The notes beneath the pieces are model-generated. The model had not been told where the DNA came from, did no database searches, and worked only from the letters and a program-made list of their open reading frames with translations. A stretch of DNA of 64,000 nt from JANQQN01 sp964519665 (GTDB taxonomy: Bacteria; Myxococcota; Kuafuiibacteriia; Kuafuiibacteriales; Kuafuiibacteriaceae). Of this stretch, positions 34,229 to 42,980 are shown one piece after another; within the stretch, counting starts at the first letter, position 1, and every line of letters starts with the position of its first letter. The position numbers and the translations under genes were made by a program. Location: positions 1 through 64,000 of the forward strand of contig CAZFIV010000021.1 of the NCBI GenBank assembly GCA_964519665.1, written 5' to 3'.

Positions 34229-34340
34229 CACCGGCGGTCCCTGTTGTCTTCAGCGGCCGTTGCAGCGCTGGCTACAGTCGTCGACTCACAACGGAACGGG
34301 CCTTCATTCGGTTCGCGAGGGGCCGAATACCCAGTGCGAG

Positions 34341-34931
34341 ATGTTACTGCGGCCTTTTCATCGCCCCAAGGCTTCCATCGCCGAGGCCGGCACTGGGAGC
34401 TCATCGTCTCCGTCCCTTCACCCGCGGGGCCGACGCCGGTTGGCCCACGGGGCCTCCCGCGGGCTCACCTTGGTTGAAGTCCTGATGACCACGGCGGTTC
34501 TGGGTATCGGCGTCGTCGCGCTCGGCCACACCTATCAGCGCGCGCAGACCGGGCTTCGAGGCTCCCGGCTGTCCGCGGCCGCGATCCGGATCGCAGAGCA
34601 GCGTCTCGAGCAGCTGGCCACCCGCCCGGTGGACCGGCTGGAAGCCTGTGTGGGCCCGATAACGGGCTGTCGGCAAGACCGAACCAGGATGGCCCCGGTG
34701 CTCGGAAATGTAGCTGCCTATCGCTGCACGCAGACCGTCGACGAAATGGGCTTTCACGACCCGACCGCCAATTCGACGGGACGCTTTCGCATCGATACCG
34801 CGGTGATGCCGCATCCCGATCCGCGGCAGCAGAACGGCGCGCTGATCCTATCGGTCAGTGTGTGCTGGCAGTCGTCCCAAGCGGAGGTCGAGCAAGTTCA
34901 GCTCCAGCGGATGCTGGTGCCGGAGGTCTGA
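34341..34931 (+). CDS. pilV: Type IV pilus minor pilin, PilV-like
   Basis: A 196-residue prepilin-like protein. The class III signal cleavage site is SRG^LTLVEVLM with the conserved Glu at mature position 5, followed by the hydrophobic helix TTAVLGIGVVALGHTY. The rest is a small globular head with paired cysteines (CVGPITGC). With the ATG at 34341 the leader is about 40 residues, unusually long. TTG at 34440 would give a normal leader of about seven (MAHGASRG) and may be the true start. It opens the operon pilV-pilW-pilX-pilY1; the stop overlaps the pilW start (TGATG). Confidence 0.8.
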   Translation: MLLRPFHRPKASIAEAGTGSSSSPSLHPRGRRRLAHGASRGLTLVEVLMTTAVLGIGVVALGHTYQRAQTGLRGSRLSAAAIRIAEQRLEQLATRPVDRLEACVGPITGCRQDRTRMAPVLGNVAAYRCTQTVDEMGFHDPTANSTGRFRIDTAVMPHPDPRQQNGALILSVSVCWQSSQAEVEQVQLQRMLVPEV

Positions 34932-35980
34932 TGACGAAGCGTCGCGCTCAAGCGGGTTTCACGGTCACCGAGCTGATGGTGAGCAGCGCGATCGGGCTGT
35001 TCACGCTGGCGGTGGCGGTACGGGTGGCGGCCGACCACACGGCGATTCTGAGCCAGACGACCTCTCGCCTGGACACCCTTCAGTCCGCGCGAATGTCGAT
35101 CGATCTGATGGCGGAAGACATTCGCCACGCGGGCCTAGGTATCGGCTATCGACCGGATGGGCGCTTCGCGGGGATCATTCGCGGCACGTTCACGGTGTCC
35201 GGCGGAGCGCAGTTCGGCGCGCAAGGCTTCAATCAGACGCTGACCACCGGGGCCATACCCACTGACGACCTAGGACTTCGGATCGCGTCCGGAGATCTTC
35301 GGACCATCGCCCAATACTTCGGGACCCAGGGACAGATCTGCGCGGGCGGTGATTTCACGGTGGGCGACACCGTGATGCTGTTGACCCGGGAGGGTCTTCA
35401 CGGGCAGACCGTTCGCCTGAATAGCCTCAATGGAGGCAGCTGTACCGAGGGCCGATGTCGCGACGGTTGCACGACGTTCACGTACTCGGTCGATTCCAGC
35501 TACCAGTCCGATGCCGGGGCTGCGCTCGCGAACTTCGTTGGCGGGACGATGGTCGGCGACTACTCGGAGGTCGTCTGGTTCGTGGTCCCCGGGGCGAGTG
35601 GGAGCGGCGAGCTGCGCCGAGCCGAGATCAACGAGCAGAATCCCTGCGCAGCTCGGGATAGTACGTGCGGCGGGCGGGTGGCGGAGGACGTCGAGACGCT
35701 TCAGGTCGGCGTGTGGCAGTGGGACGACGACCTCGCCCAGTGGGTCGACCGAACCCAGGCCGCGTCGGTCGACGATCGGCGTCGGGTACGGGTCGACGTT
35801 GAAGTGGTCCTCCGGGGTCGCCAGGACGGCGAGCAGGGCGCTCATCACCCGATCGCCCTCGAGCTGGACCCCAATACGTGCGTCGGCGGCGCATGCGGCG
35901 GCTCGGCCGATACCTATCGACGGTCCGTGGTCCGCACGAGCGTCGAGATCCGCAACGGCGGAAGGATGTTGCTTCGATGA
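34931..35980 (+). CDS. pilW: Type IV pilus minor pilin, PilW-like
   Basis: A 349-residue prepilin with leader MTKRRAQAG and mature start FTVTELMVSSAIGLFTLAVA, including Glu5. The long head region contains RMSIDLMAEDIRHAGLGIGY, the PilW/DUF hallmark after the pilin helix, and several cysteines (CTEGRCRDGC). PilW forms part of the minor-pilin priming complex that starts fibre assembly and holds PilY1 at the tip. Overlaps pilV by TGATG and pilX by ATGA. Confidence 0.88.
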   Translation: MTKRRAQAGFTVTELMVSSAIGLFTLAVAVRVAADHTAILSQTTSRLDTLQSARMSIDLMAEDIRHAGLGIGYRPDGRFAGIIRGTFTVSGGAQFGAQGFNQTLTTGAIPTDDLGLRIASGDLRTIAQYFGTQGQICAGGDFTVGDTVMLLTREGLHGQTVRLNSLNGGSCTEGRCRDGCTTFTYSVDSSYQSDAGAALANFVGGTMVGDYSEVVWFVVPGASGSGELRRAEINEQNPCAARDSTCGGRVAEDVETLQVGVWQWDDDLAQWVDRTQAASVDDRRRVRVDVEVVLRGRQDGEQGAHHPIALELDPNTCVGGACGGSADTYRRSVVRTSVEIRNGGRMLLR

Positions 35981-36489
35981 AATCACGCAAGACATCCCCC
36001 AGGCTTCGGCAACGGGGATTCACACTGGTCACCACGACCGCCCTGATCGCTGTCGTTGCGGTGGCCGGCTTGATGGTGATCGAGACCCTGAACGTCGAGT
36101 TCGATCAGTTCGCCCGGCAGCGCCGAACGATCGCGTCTCGGGAGGCGGCCGAAGGCGGGCTCATGGAGCTGCTGAACGACCAGGACGTACTGGCGAATCT
36201 GCCAACGCTGAACACCCCTCAGCTGAAGACGACGCACCAGCCCGCCGGCAACTCGGTGTTCGGCCAATCCCATCTGGTGAAGGGCGACCGCTCCTTTGAC
36301 GCGGAGATCGAGTTGGTACGCCACGTTCCGATGTTGGAGAGCTCGCATTCAGTGGTCCGGGCCCTGGTTTACGACGTGCGAGTGCGTTCGACGACCGGTG
36401 ACGGTGGCACATCGAGGATTCAGGCCGAAGTCTATCGAATCGCCGCATCGAAACCGGGCACGGTTCAGCCGCGCTTACACGCGCGTTGA
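35977..36489 (+). CDS. pilX: Type IV pilus minor pilin, PilX-like
   Basis: A 170-residue protein with basic leader MKSRKTSPRLRQRG and mature start FTLVTTTALIAVVAVAGLMV. Glu5 is replaced by Thr, as is common in PilX/GspK-type subunits that cap the filament tip. It has the usual following segment RRTIASREAAEGGLMELL. Position between pilW and pilY1 supports the call. ATG overlaps the pilW stop. Confidence 0.8.
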   Translation: MKSRKTSPRLRQRGFTLVTTTALIAVVAVAGLMVIETLNVEFDQFARQRRTIASREAAEGGLMELLNDQDVLANLPTLNTPQLKTTHQPAGNSVFGQSHLVKGDRSFDAEIELVRHVPMLESSHSVVRALVYDVRVRSTTGDGGTSRIQAEVYRIAASKPGTVQPRLHAR

Positions 36490-36611
36490 GCGAAATTGGG
36501 GCGCCGTCGAGATGGCGATGGTGGGTCGCGATGACGGTGCTCGAGGTGAGTTCATGCGCCGACAAAGCGGACGATAGATATCGACAGCCGAGCTGACCGG
36601 AAGGACGCTTT

Positions 36612-39600
36612 ATGCCGATTGGAATCGCTGCCCTGATCGTCTTGTCAGGGCCTATTGCACAATACCCCGATACGCTCGATCACCTCCGGGCCGGAGATGT
36701 CATTCCGCAGGTTGGATTGCTTCTCGACCGATCGTGCTCAATGGGCGGGGGCGAGATAACCACCACCTGTTCATGGTACAGCTCGACCTATCTCAGCGGC
36801 CGGACCCGGTTCGACAAGAACGAGATGATGAAGGCGGTGCTCGTGGGGTGCAATTCGTCGAGCGACGGCGTCATCGATCTTTGGGCCGACCGGATCAACT
36901 TCTCGGTGTACGAGTTCGGAAGCGGTACGACTCTGCGCGTCCCCTTCGACTCCCCGAAGAGCGACGTAGAGAACGGGATTATGGGGATCCCGGTCACCGG
37001 GGCGACCAACATGTCGTTAGGCCTGGAGCATCTGGGCGAATACTTCAATAGCCACTTCAACTCCGGCAACACTCTAGAGTGTCGGCCGAACTTCGTGGTC
37101 ATGCTCTCGGACGGGAATCCCAACGGGGGAAACGGTCGGTTCGACTGGGAGTGTACGCCACCCACCGAGAATCTTTTTGTGCACCGAAACTCACCGTGGC
37201 TGGGTTCGGGGTATATGTTCCGAAACCCCGACTTGCTCTGCGGCGTGCCCGGTGATCAGAACATTCGCACCTACACCATCGGTTTCGGCGCGCCGGGCAG
37301 CTTCAGCCCCTCGAACCTCCAGAACGTCGCATCGTACGGCGGGGGGGAGTACTTTTACGCCTCCGACGCCCAACAGCTCAACACCGCCTTCGAGAGCATC
37401 ATTACCGCCATCGTGGCGAAGAGCGCTCTGTTCTTCGCGCCGCTCGCCGTTCAAACCGAGAGCGTCTTTTCGTCGAACTATACGTACGCGGCCTCGTTTA
37501 AGCCGGTCGCCGCCGGACCGTGGCGGGGTACGGTCAAGAAGTACTGCGTAGTGCCGCCGGTTCTCAACAACGGCCTGTACTCGACGACGGTCGATACCTG
37601 CCTGTTCACCTCAACGAACGGCATCGACCTCGAGACGAACCCCATCGCTCAGGATCTGTGGTCGGGGAGCCGTTCATTGGTCGCGGATATCGGGGGCGCG
37701 GGGGCCGTCCTGCTATCGCAGATGGGGTCCACGCCCGGCGGCGCACCTTCGAGCCCCTACTACTCGCACCGAAATCTGCTGACCTGGCGCCCCGGGGCGA
37801 CCGGCTACGTTGCGGTGGATCCGTCGACGCTGACGTCGGACGATACGCTGACCAATGGCTGCGAACACTATCGTCTCCTCAATCACCTGCACGGATACAC
37901 CCACGATGCGAACTGCAGCACCGGAGCCCCGGTCGCGGTGCAGGAGTGGCCCCTCGGCGACCCCATCCACTTCGCGCCGGTCCTGCTGCGGTATGGGGCC
38001 TGTAACGATGGCCAGGGCGCTCCGGTGGCGTCCACTTGTTATCTCCTGGTGGCGATGAACGACGGAGCGCTTCACGTTTTCGACGCGGCCACCGGAACGG
38101 AGACGTCGGCTCTGATTCCCGGCGAGCTGTGGGGCGATACCTACATCGCGAATAGTCAGCTCAACGAGCTCCTGAACCAGCCCAATCTCACCTACACCCA
38201 TCGATACATGCTCGATGGTATGCCGCGGCTCTTTCACGAAGACGACGATGCCGACGGCGTCATCGATGCGGCCGAAAAAGCGACGCTGGTCTTCGGTCTG
38301 GGGCGAGGAGGGCGAGCATATTACGCGATCGACGTCGGGGAGCTGACGAACGGGATCTTCGACTCCGCCCGAAACCCGGTCTTTCCCCTTCGCAACACGC
38401 CGGGGACGGCCTTCGAAGAACTGCAGGATACATGGGCCGCTCCGTGGTTGGGCATCGCGAAATTTGATCAGCAAACGGTGCGGACCGCGGTGTTGCCTTC
38501 GGGTCACATCGCGATGCTGGATCTTCAAGCCGGGGCCGGTGGTGCCCAGCCGCGCGGAGTCATCGAGCGGAATCCGCCGGCACTGAATCCGAGCCATGCG
38601 ATTCGGGTGGCCTGTAGTGGCAGCGGCCATTTCGCGGACTTCAACGGCCGCCCCTCCGACTGGTGCCAAGAACGGTATTTCAGCAGCTGTCAGGCCACCG
38701 GCGCGGACCCTTGCTACGATGGAGCGGGCGTGCCGATCGACCACGTCGATGGCCCACTGACCTACAACGACCAGCTCCGGAACGCGGCGGCAATTCGGAT
38801 TCACTTCCAGAGCTTCGACCTCGGCCCGTCCGACGTCCTGCGCATCGAGGACGACCAGGGCAACCTGGTGGGTTCATTCACCGGGATGACTCTGCATAAC
38901 GCTTGGTCCCCGTGGATCTATGGCCCGAACGTCGCTCTTCGTTTCGAAACCGACGGGCACGACACCGTCGACTCGGGCTACCGCATCGATGAGATCGAGT
39001 GGATCCCGGGAGGGCCGATCGCCCAGGCCAGTGGTATCGCGCCCGAGCGAGACCCCAACTTCGTTCTCGGGCAGGACCATCACCCGACGATCTACTTCGT
39101 CGACCTCGACAAGTGGAATGGTCAGAACCCGGTCGCCTTTGCCAACGCGGCGACCGATGAGCCCATCATGCTGCGCATTACCAACGACTGTGGCGTCAAT
39201 ACCACCGACTGCATCGACCAGGGTGACTTCAGCGACCTCGCATTTATGGTATGCCCGATCTCCGCCGAGCCGTCGGTCTTCACCGAGGGGGGGATCTTAA
39301 AGGCGGTGTATTGGGGCGATGAGTGCGCGCAGATTTGGAAAGCCTGGACGACCGACAACGGCCGGACGTACCAGGTGCGCCGTCTGATCAACTTGAACTC
39401 CGGGCATCGGGGGGTCGACAAAGACAATCGAAAGATCTTTCGCAAGCTCGACTTGGTGCTGTCGACCTGTCCGGGGCGCCGCGTGGTTGGCGTCTATTTC
39501 GGCACCGGCAACGTTCAGCGCCCCCTCGCGAAGGACGAACTACAGGATACGAGCCTCACCAACGGTCGTGACATCATCGGCGTGATTTGGGATTACGACG

Positions 39601-40073
39601 GTCTTCCGTCCAATCTTACGCAAGACGGCTTGCTAGACGTTACGAACACTCAGGATCGCACCGCCGCCGAGATCCTCAATATCGACGGAAAACACGGCTG
39701 GTATATCTCGCTCAACCCGAACGAACGGATGCTTCGCGACCCTCTGGTGTTCGACGGGGTCGCTTTTTACAAGACCTATGAACCCACCCAGCAGCCTGCA
39801 GAGTGCTCCAGTGGGTCGGGTATCGATCGGATCTACGCGCTCGACAACTGCAACGGCTCGCCCGAACAAGACGTCAATGGTAACGGCGCTCTAGCCCTGT
39901 CGGAGCGCCAGGTCTGGAACGGGGAGACGGAGATCGGCGGCGGGCTGTTCTTCTTCACGCCCCGTGACAGCCCGGTCCTCGTCAGCCATGCGGACTTGAG
40001 TCAGCAACAGCAAGCAACGCTCAACGAACGAGGTCGGAGCCGGCCGGGCCTGTTCCTGTGGCGAGAATATTGA
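36612..40073 (+). CDS. pilY1: PilY1-like pilus tip adhesin
   Basis: A 1153-residue secreted protein. The N-terminal von Willebrand A domain has a MIDAS DRSCS (about 39-43) followed by further metal-ligand residues (TGATNMSLG). The C-terminal PilY1 beta-propeller (about from residue 480) includes LVAMNDGALHVFDAATG, an EF-hand-like calcium loop DDDADGVIDAAE and LGRGGRAYYAIDVGE. A non-propeller insert with many Cys (about 675-800) lies inside it. PilY1 sits at the pilus tip, promotes extension and binds surfaces. It follows pilX by 122 bases without a visible terminator. Confidence 0.9.
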   Translation: MPIGIAALIVLSGPIAQYPDTLDHLRAGDVIPQVGLLLDRSCSMGGGEITTTCSWYSSTYLSGRTRFDKNEMMKAVLVGCNSSSDGVIDLWADRINFSVYEFGSGTTLRVPFDSPKSDVENGIMGIPVTGATNMSLGLEHLGEYFNSHFNSGNTLECRPNFVVMLSDGNPNGGNGRFDWECTPPTENLFVHRNSPWLGSGYMFRNPDLLCGVPGDQNIRTYTIGFGAPGSFSPSNLQNVASYGGGEYFYASDAQQLNTAFESIITAIVAKSALFFAPLAVQTESVFSSNYTYAASFKPVAAGPWRGTVKKYCVVPPVLNNGLYSTTVDTCLFTSTNGIDLETNPIAQDLWSGSRSLVADIGGAGAVLLSQMGSTPGGAPSSPYYSHRNLLTWRPGATGYVAVDPSTLTSDDTLTNGCEHYRLLNHLHGYTHDANCSTGAPVAVQEWPLGDPIHFAPVLLRYGACNDGQGAPVASTCYLLVAMNDGALHVFDAATGTETSALIPGELWGDTYIANSQLNELLNQPNLTYTHRYMLDGMPRLFHEDDDADGVIDAAEKATLVFGLGRGGRAYYAIDVGELTNGIFDSARNPVFPLRNTPGTAFEELQDTWAAPWLGIAKFDQQTVRTAVLPSGHIAMLDLQAGAGGAQPRGVIERNPPALNPSHAIRVACSGSGHFADFNGRPSDWCQERYFSSCQATGADPCYDGAGVPIDHVDGPLTYNDQLRNAAAIRIHFQSFDLGPSDVLRIEDDQGNLVGSFTGMTLHNAWSPWIYGPNVALRFETDGHDTVDSGYRIDEIEWIPGGPIAQASGIAPERDPNFVLGQDHHPTIYFVDLDKWNGQNPVAFANAATDEPIMLRITNDCGVNTTDCIDQGDFSDLAFMVCPISAEPSVFTEGGILKAVYWGDECAQIWKAWTTDNGRTYQVRRLINLNSGHRGVDKDNRKIFRKLDLVLSTCPGRRVVGVYFGTGNVQRPLAKDELQDTSLTNGRDIIGVIWDYDGLPSNLTQDGLLDVTNTQDRTAAEILNIDGKHGWYISLNPNERMLRDPLVFDGVAFYKTYEPTQQPAECSSGSGIDRIYALDNCNGSPEQDVNGNGALALSERQVWNGETEIGGGLFFFTPRDSPVLVSHADLSQQQQATLNERGRSRPGLFLWREY

Positions 40074-40104
40074 CGGGCGCTCGGGCCGTCGGAGGAGGAG
40101 CGAA

Positions 40105-40659
40105 ATGCACGTTCGCAGAGGCAAGATCGGTTTGACTATCGGCCTGATGGCAGTGGTCGCCATCTCGACGGGCGACGCCAGGGCGAGCGGGGATTCGGCC
40201 CCCGTCGTCGAAGGCGGCACTCAGGTTCGGACCTCCGAAGAGGTCGCGCAGCGCTTTCGGAGGCTCCAGGAACAGCGGAGGCCTCCGTTGCGGCCCGGAT
40301 ATCGGCTGGCGCCGGCCGAGCAGGGCCCGATGACCGCCAAGGGGGAGCTCTATCGGTACGACGACGGACTGGCGATGCTCTCGGTTCCCGTCACTCCCGC
40401 CCAGCAACGGGTCTTGCGCCGGATCGGTGCCCAGGTCGTACCTGTCGTGAGTCAGGTCCGGCACCACACTATTTTCGAGGGTCGGTACTTTCGGCAGCTT
40501 GATGTCGCGCCGCCGCTCGGTTCCCTCTGCAACGGGTGCGCCGACAATCGGCTGAGCGGGCCGGACCCTCGTTTGCTGCGCGCGAAGGTCGGTCAATCCG
40601 TCGAGCTGGTGCTGCATCGGGACCGCGACGGGAGGCCTTGGGTCGTCGCGGTCAGGTAG
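40105..40659 (+). CDS. Exported protein of the pilY1 operon, function unknown
   Basis: A 184-residue protein with a strong ribosome site (GGAGGAG) seven bases before the ATG and a signal peptide ending DARA. The mature part has a charged helix (SEEVAQRFRRLQEQRR), a beta-rich region and one CNGC pair. No family is recognised. It follows pilY1 by 31 bases on the same strand, so a periplasmic or surface role linked to the pilus is the contextual guess. Confidence 0.65.
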   Translation: MHVRRGKIGLTIGLMAVVAISTGDARASGDSAPVVEGGTQVRTSEEVAQRFRRLQEQRRPPLRPGYRLAPAEQGPMTAKGELYRYDDGLAMLSVPVTPAQQRVLRRIGAQVVPVVSQVRHHTIFEGRYFRQLDVAPPLGSLCNGCADNRLSGPDPRLLRAKVGQSVELVLHRDRDGRPWVVAVR

Positions 40660-40681
40660 GTCGCGATGGCTGTCGGATCGG

Positions 40682-41578
40682 TCAGTCCGTCGATGCTTCG
40701 AGTTTATCTTGGGTTCGGAGCTCGAAGTCACTCGCGTCGTGACGCTCGTGCAGCTGAGTTGACGGGTCGCCCCAGGCTCGGTTGACCATGCGACCGCGCT
40801 TCGCCGCCGGTCGTTCAGCGATCATCTGAGTCCACCGGAGGACGTTGGTATAGCTTTGCACGTCCAGAAACTCACCGGCGTTGTAGAGGGCCCCTCGGAC
40901 CAACCCGCCGTACCACGGCCAGATAGCGATGTCGGCGATCGAGTACTCGCTGCCCGCCATGTACTCGCTCTCGTTCAAATGTCGGTCGAGCACGTCGAGC
41001 TGCCGCTTGACCTCCATGGTGTAGCGATCGATCGGGTACTCGAGCTTCTCGGGCGCATACCGGTAGAAGTGCCCGAAGCCCCCGCCGAGGAACGGAGCGC
41101 TCCCCATCTGCCAAAAAAGCCACGACAAGCACTCGGTACGGGCCGGCAGTTGCTTGGGCACCAAGGCTCCAAATTTTTCGGCGAGGTACAGGAGGATCGC
41201 GCCGGATTCGAAGACTCGGGTGGGCGTGTCGGTACTGTGGTCCACCAGGGCCGGAATCTTGGAATTGGGGTTCGCTTCGGTGAAACCGCTGCCAAACTGC
41301 TCGCCGTCGTTGATGCGGATAAGCCAAGCGTCGTACTCGGCGCCGCTGAAGCCCAGCGCGAGGAGCTCTTCGAGCATCACCGTGACTTTGACGCCGTTGG
41401 GCGTCGCCAACGAGTACAGCTGGAGCGGATGCTTGCCTACCGGGAGCGCTTTTTCGTGAGTGGGCCCCGCGGTCGGACGATTGATGTTCGCGAATTCGCC
41501 CCCGCTTTTTTTATGATAGGTCCAGACCCGGGGGGGCGTGTAGCTCGACGACTCCGTCATAAGGGCAAGCTTCGACAT
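40682..41578 (-). CDS. yghU: Glutathione S-transferase, YghU type
   Basis: A 298-residue GST of the Nu/YghU class, which binds two glutathiones and reduces disulfides or organic peroxides. The extended N terminus (YTPPRVWTYHKKSGGEFANINRP) is class-specific. The thioredoxin-like domain includes LYSLATPNGVKV (active-site Thr-Pro-Asn) and the GSH contacts NPNSKIPAL and FESGAILLYL. The helical C-terminal domain has YSIADIAIWPW. Start at 41578 follows GAGGG and gives a length close to the E. coli protein. It lies 63 bases downstream of the ExbD-like gene and may be read through from that operon. Confidence 0.93.
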   Translation of the reverse strand: MSKLALMTESSSYTPPRVWTYHKKSGGEFANINRPTAGPTHEKALPVGKHPLQLYSLATPNGVKVTVMLEELLALGFSGAEYDAWLIRINDGEQFGSGFTEANPNSKIPALVDHSTDTPTRVFESGAILLYLAEKFGALVPKQLPARTECLSWLFWQMGSAPFLGGGFGHFYRYAPEKLEYPIDRYTMEVKRQLDVLDRHLNESEYMAGSEYSIADIAIWPWYGGLVRGALYNAGEFLDVQSYTNVLRWTQMIAERPAAKRGRMVNRAWGDPSTQLHERHDASDFELRTQDKLEASTD

Positions 41579-41641
41579 GACTCGACCCTCGGGGCAAGAC
41601 CAGATGAAGACGTTCTTGGCTTGCGGCCGGAGCAATCGGTA

Positions 41642-42250
41642 TCAACGGGTCTGGGTTTCTTGAGCGCTGGAGCTGCTACGAGGATCACCGCGACCGAACG
41701 CGAGCTCCAAATCCTGCTTGAGCGGAAGCCAGCCCGCCCCAAAACCCACCTCGATCGCGACTTTTCGGGCCTCGCGAAAAGTGACGAAGCTGTCTTCCCG
41801 GACCAGAAAATAGATATGGCGCTCGTCGGTGTCGTAGCGGTCGAGGACCTGCCGAAAGTCGGAGTCGGGGTCGCGGAGCCGATGGCCGGGGGTGCCCTCG
41901 GCGGTCGGAAGACGCTCGTAGATGAAGACCGGATTCCAACGGTTGGGACCGACCCGCAGGGAATAGGTCTCGTCTTTGACCGTTCCGTAGCCGCTTTGGC
42001 TCTGCAGCTGCTGGCTCAGCGTTTCGTGATCGAGGAAGTAGACCTCTCGCTCCGTGATCTCGAACATCAACGGTTCGGTGTCCTTCTCCCGCGAGATGGG
42101 GAGGCGCTGTACATTGATGGCCGTGGACGCTTCCAAAAAGACGTAGATCAGCACGAAGAAAGCGACGCCGATGACGTTCATGATGATGTCGAGAAGCGAA
42201 TCGGTTCCTCCGATCGAGCGGCTTCCGCCGCGACCCGACCTGCGGCCCAT
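41642..42250 (-). CDS. ExbD/MotB-like subunit with membrane Asp
   Basis: A 202-residue protein with a basic cytoplasmic start (MGRRSGRGGSRSIGG) and one membrane helix (about 19-39). The helix carries D21 in SLLDIIMNVIGV, where ExbD/TolR/MotB have the essential ion-carrying Asp. The remaining 160 residues are periplasmic and beta-rich, with no OmpA-type peptidoglycan-binding motif. It is the third gene of a tight operon: MotA/ExbB-like, Asp-less B subunit, then this one (1-base gap). It probably pairs with the Asp-less subunit inside the channel pentamer. Confidence 0.7.
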   Translation of the reverse strand: MGRRSGRGGSRSIGGTDSLLDIIMNVIGVAFFVLIYVFLEASTAINVQRLPISREKDTEPLMFEITEREVYFLDHETLSQQLQSQSGYGTVKDETYSLRVGPNRWNPVFIYERLPTAEGTPGHRLRDPDSDFRQVLDRYDTDERHIYFLVREDSFVTFREARKVAIEVGFGAGWLPLKQDLELAFGRGDPRSSSSAQETQTR

Positions 42251-42251
42251 G

Positions 42252-42980
42252 TCAGCCCCCCGTTCCCTCGACGATACGAACCTTCCACTTCTCGGGTATC
42301 AGCTCGGTCCCGAGATCGATGCGAAGCTCTTTGTCGGCCGATTGTTGGCGAGCGGTGCGTACGGCTCGTCGCCATGGCTCCGCGTCGGAGAGCTCATTGA
42401 GCTCGCGGACGTCGGAAGAGCTCAGCGGTCCCCAAGTCACGAGCCGCCACTGGCCGAAGCCCGATTCGAGCAGCTGGATGCGAGCCTTGAGGTCGTCGGA
42501 CACGGCCGGCGGCAGGGGGATGGGGTCGGCCGCATCGAGTGTGACCTCGGAGCGCGAACGGTCGTAGTTTCGATAGTCGATGATCGTTTTCATTCGATTG
42601 AACGTATCGATCCCTTTGGGGCGAACGAACAACAGGATGTAGCGCTCATCGGCCTGGCGGGCGGTGGTGGCGAGAAACCGCCCGAGCTCGGATTGATCGA
42701 AACGTGAAGCGTCAGCGATCCACTCGATATCGTCCGATTGAAATTGAAGCCCTGTTCCCTTGACGAGGACCTCATCGCTTCGGCAATCGAAGACGATCGG
42801 CTTCTTCTGACCCTGAGTGGCCACGCCGGGCACGTGAAAGTCGACGTTGTTGGACGCGCTGTTCACCGACGTCGATGCGATTCCACCGGTCAGGAAGATC
42901 AGCACGCCCAAGACGCACAGAAGCACGCTGATGAACGGAAAGAAGGACGGGCCCTCCGAGTTGACCCGGGAGCGACTCAC
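42252..42980 (-). CDS. ExbD/MotB-like subunit lacking the membrane Asp
   Basis: A 242-residue protein with a short N terminus and one helix (about 13-33), PFISVLLCVLGVLIFL. The position of the ion-carrying Asp of ExbD (PFIDV) is Ser18. The periplasmic part (about 35-242) contains a region like its neighbour, RYILLFVRPKGIDTFNRMKTI versus HIYFLVREDSFVTFREARKV in the partner, so the two arose by duplication. No peptidoglycan-binding motif is seen. It overlaps the channel gene by ATGA and precedes the Asp-bearing subunit by one base. Confidence 0.7.
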   Translation of the reverse strand: MSRSRVNSEGPSFFPFISVLLCVLGVLIFLTGGIASTSVNSASNNVDFHVPGVATQGQKKPIVFDCRSDEVLVKGTGLQFQSDDIEWIADASRFDQSELGRFLATTARQADERYILLFVRPKGIDTFNRMKTIIDYRNYDRSRSEVTLDAADPIPLPPAVSDDLKARIQLLESGFGQWRLVTWGPLSSSDVRELNELSDAEPWRRAVRTARQQSADKELRIDLGTELIPEKWKVRIVEGTGG

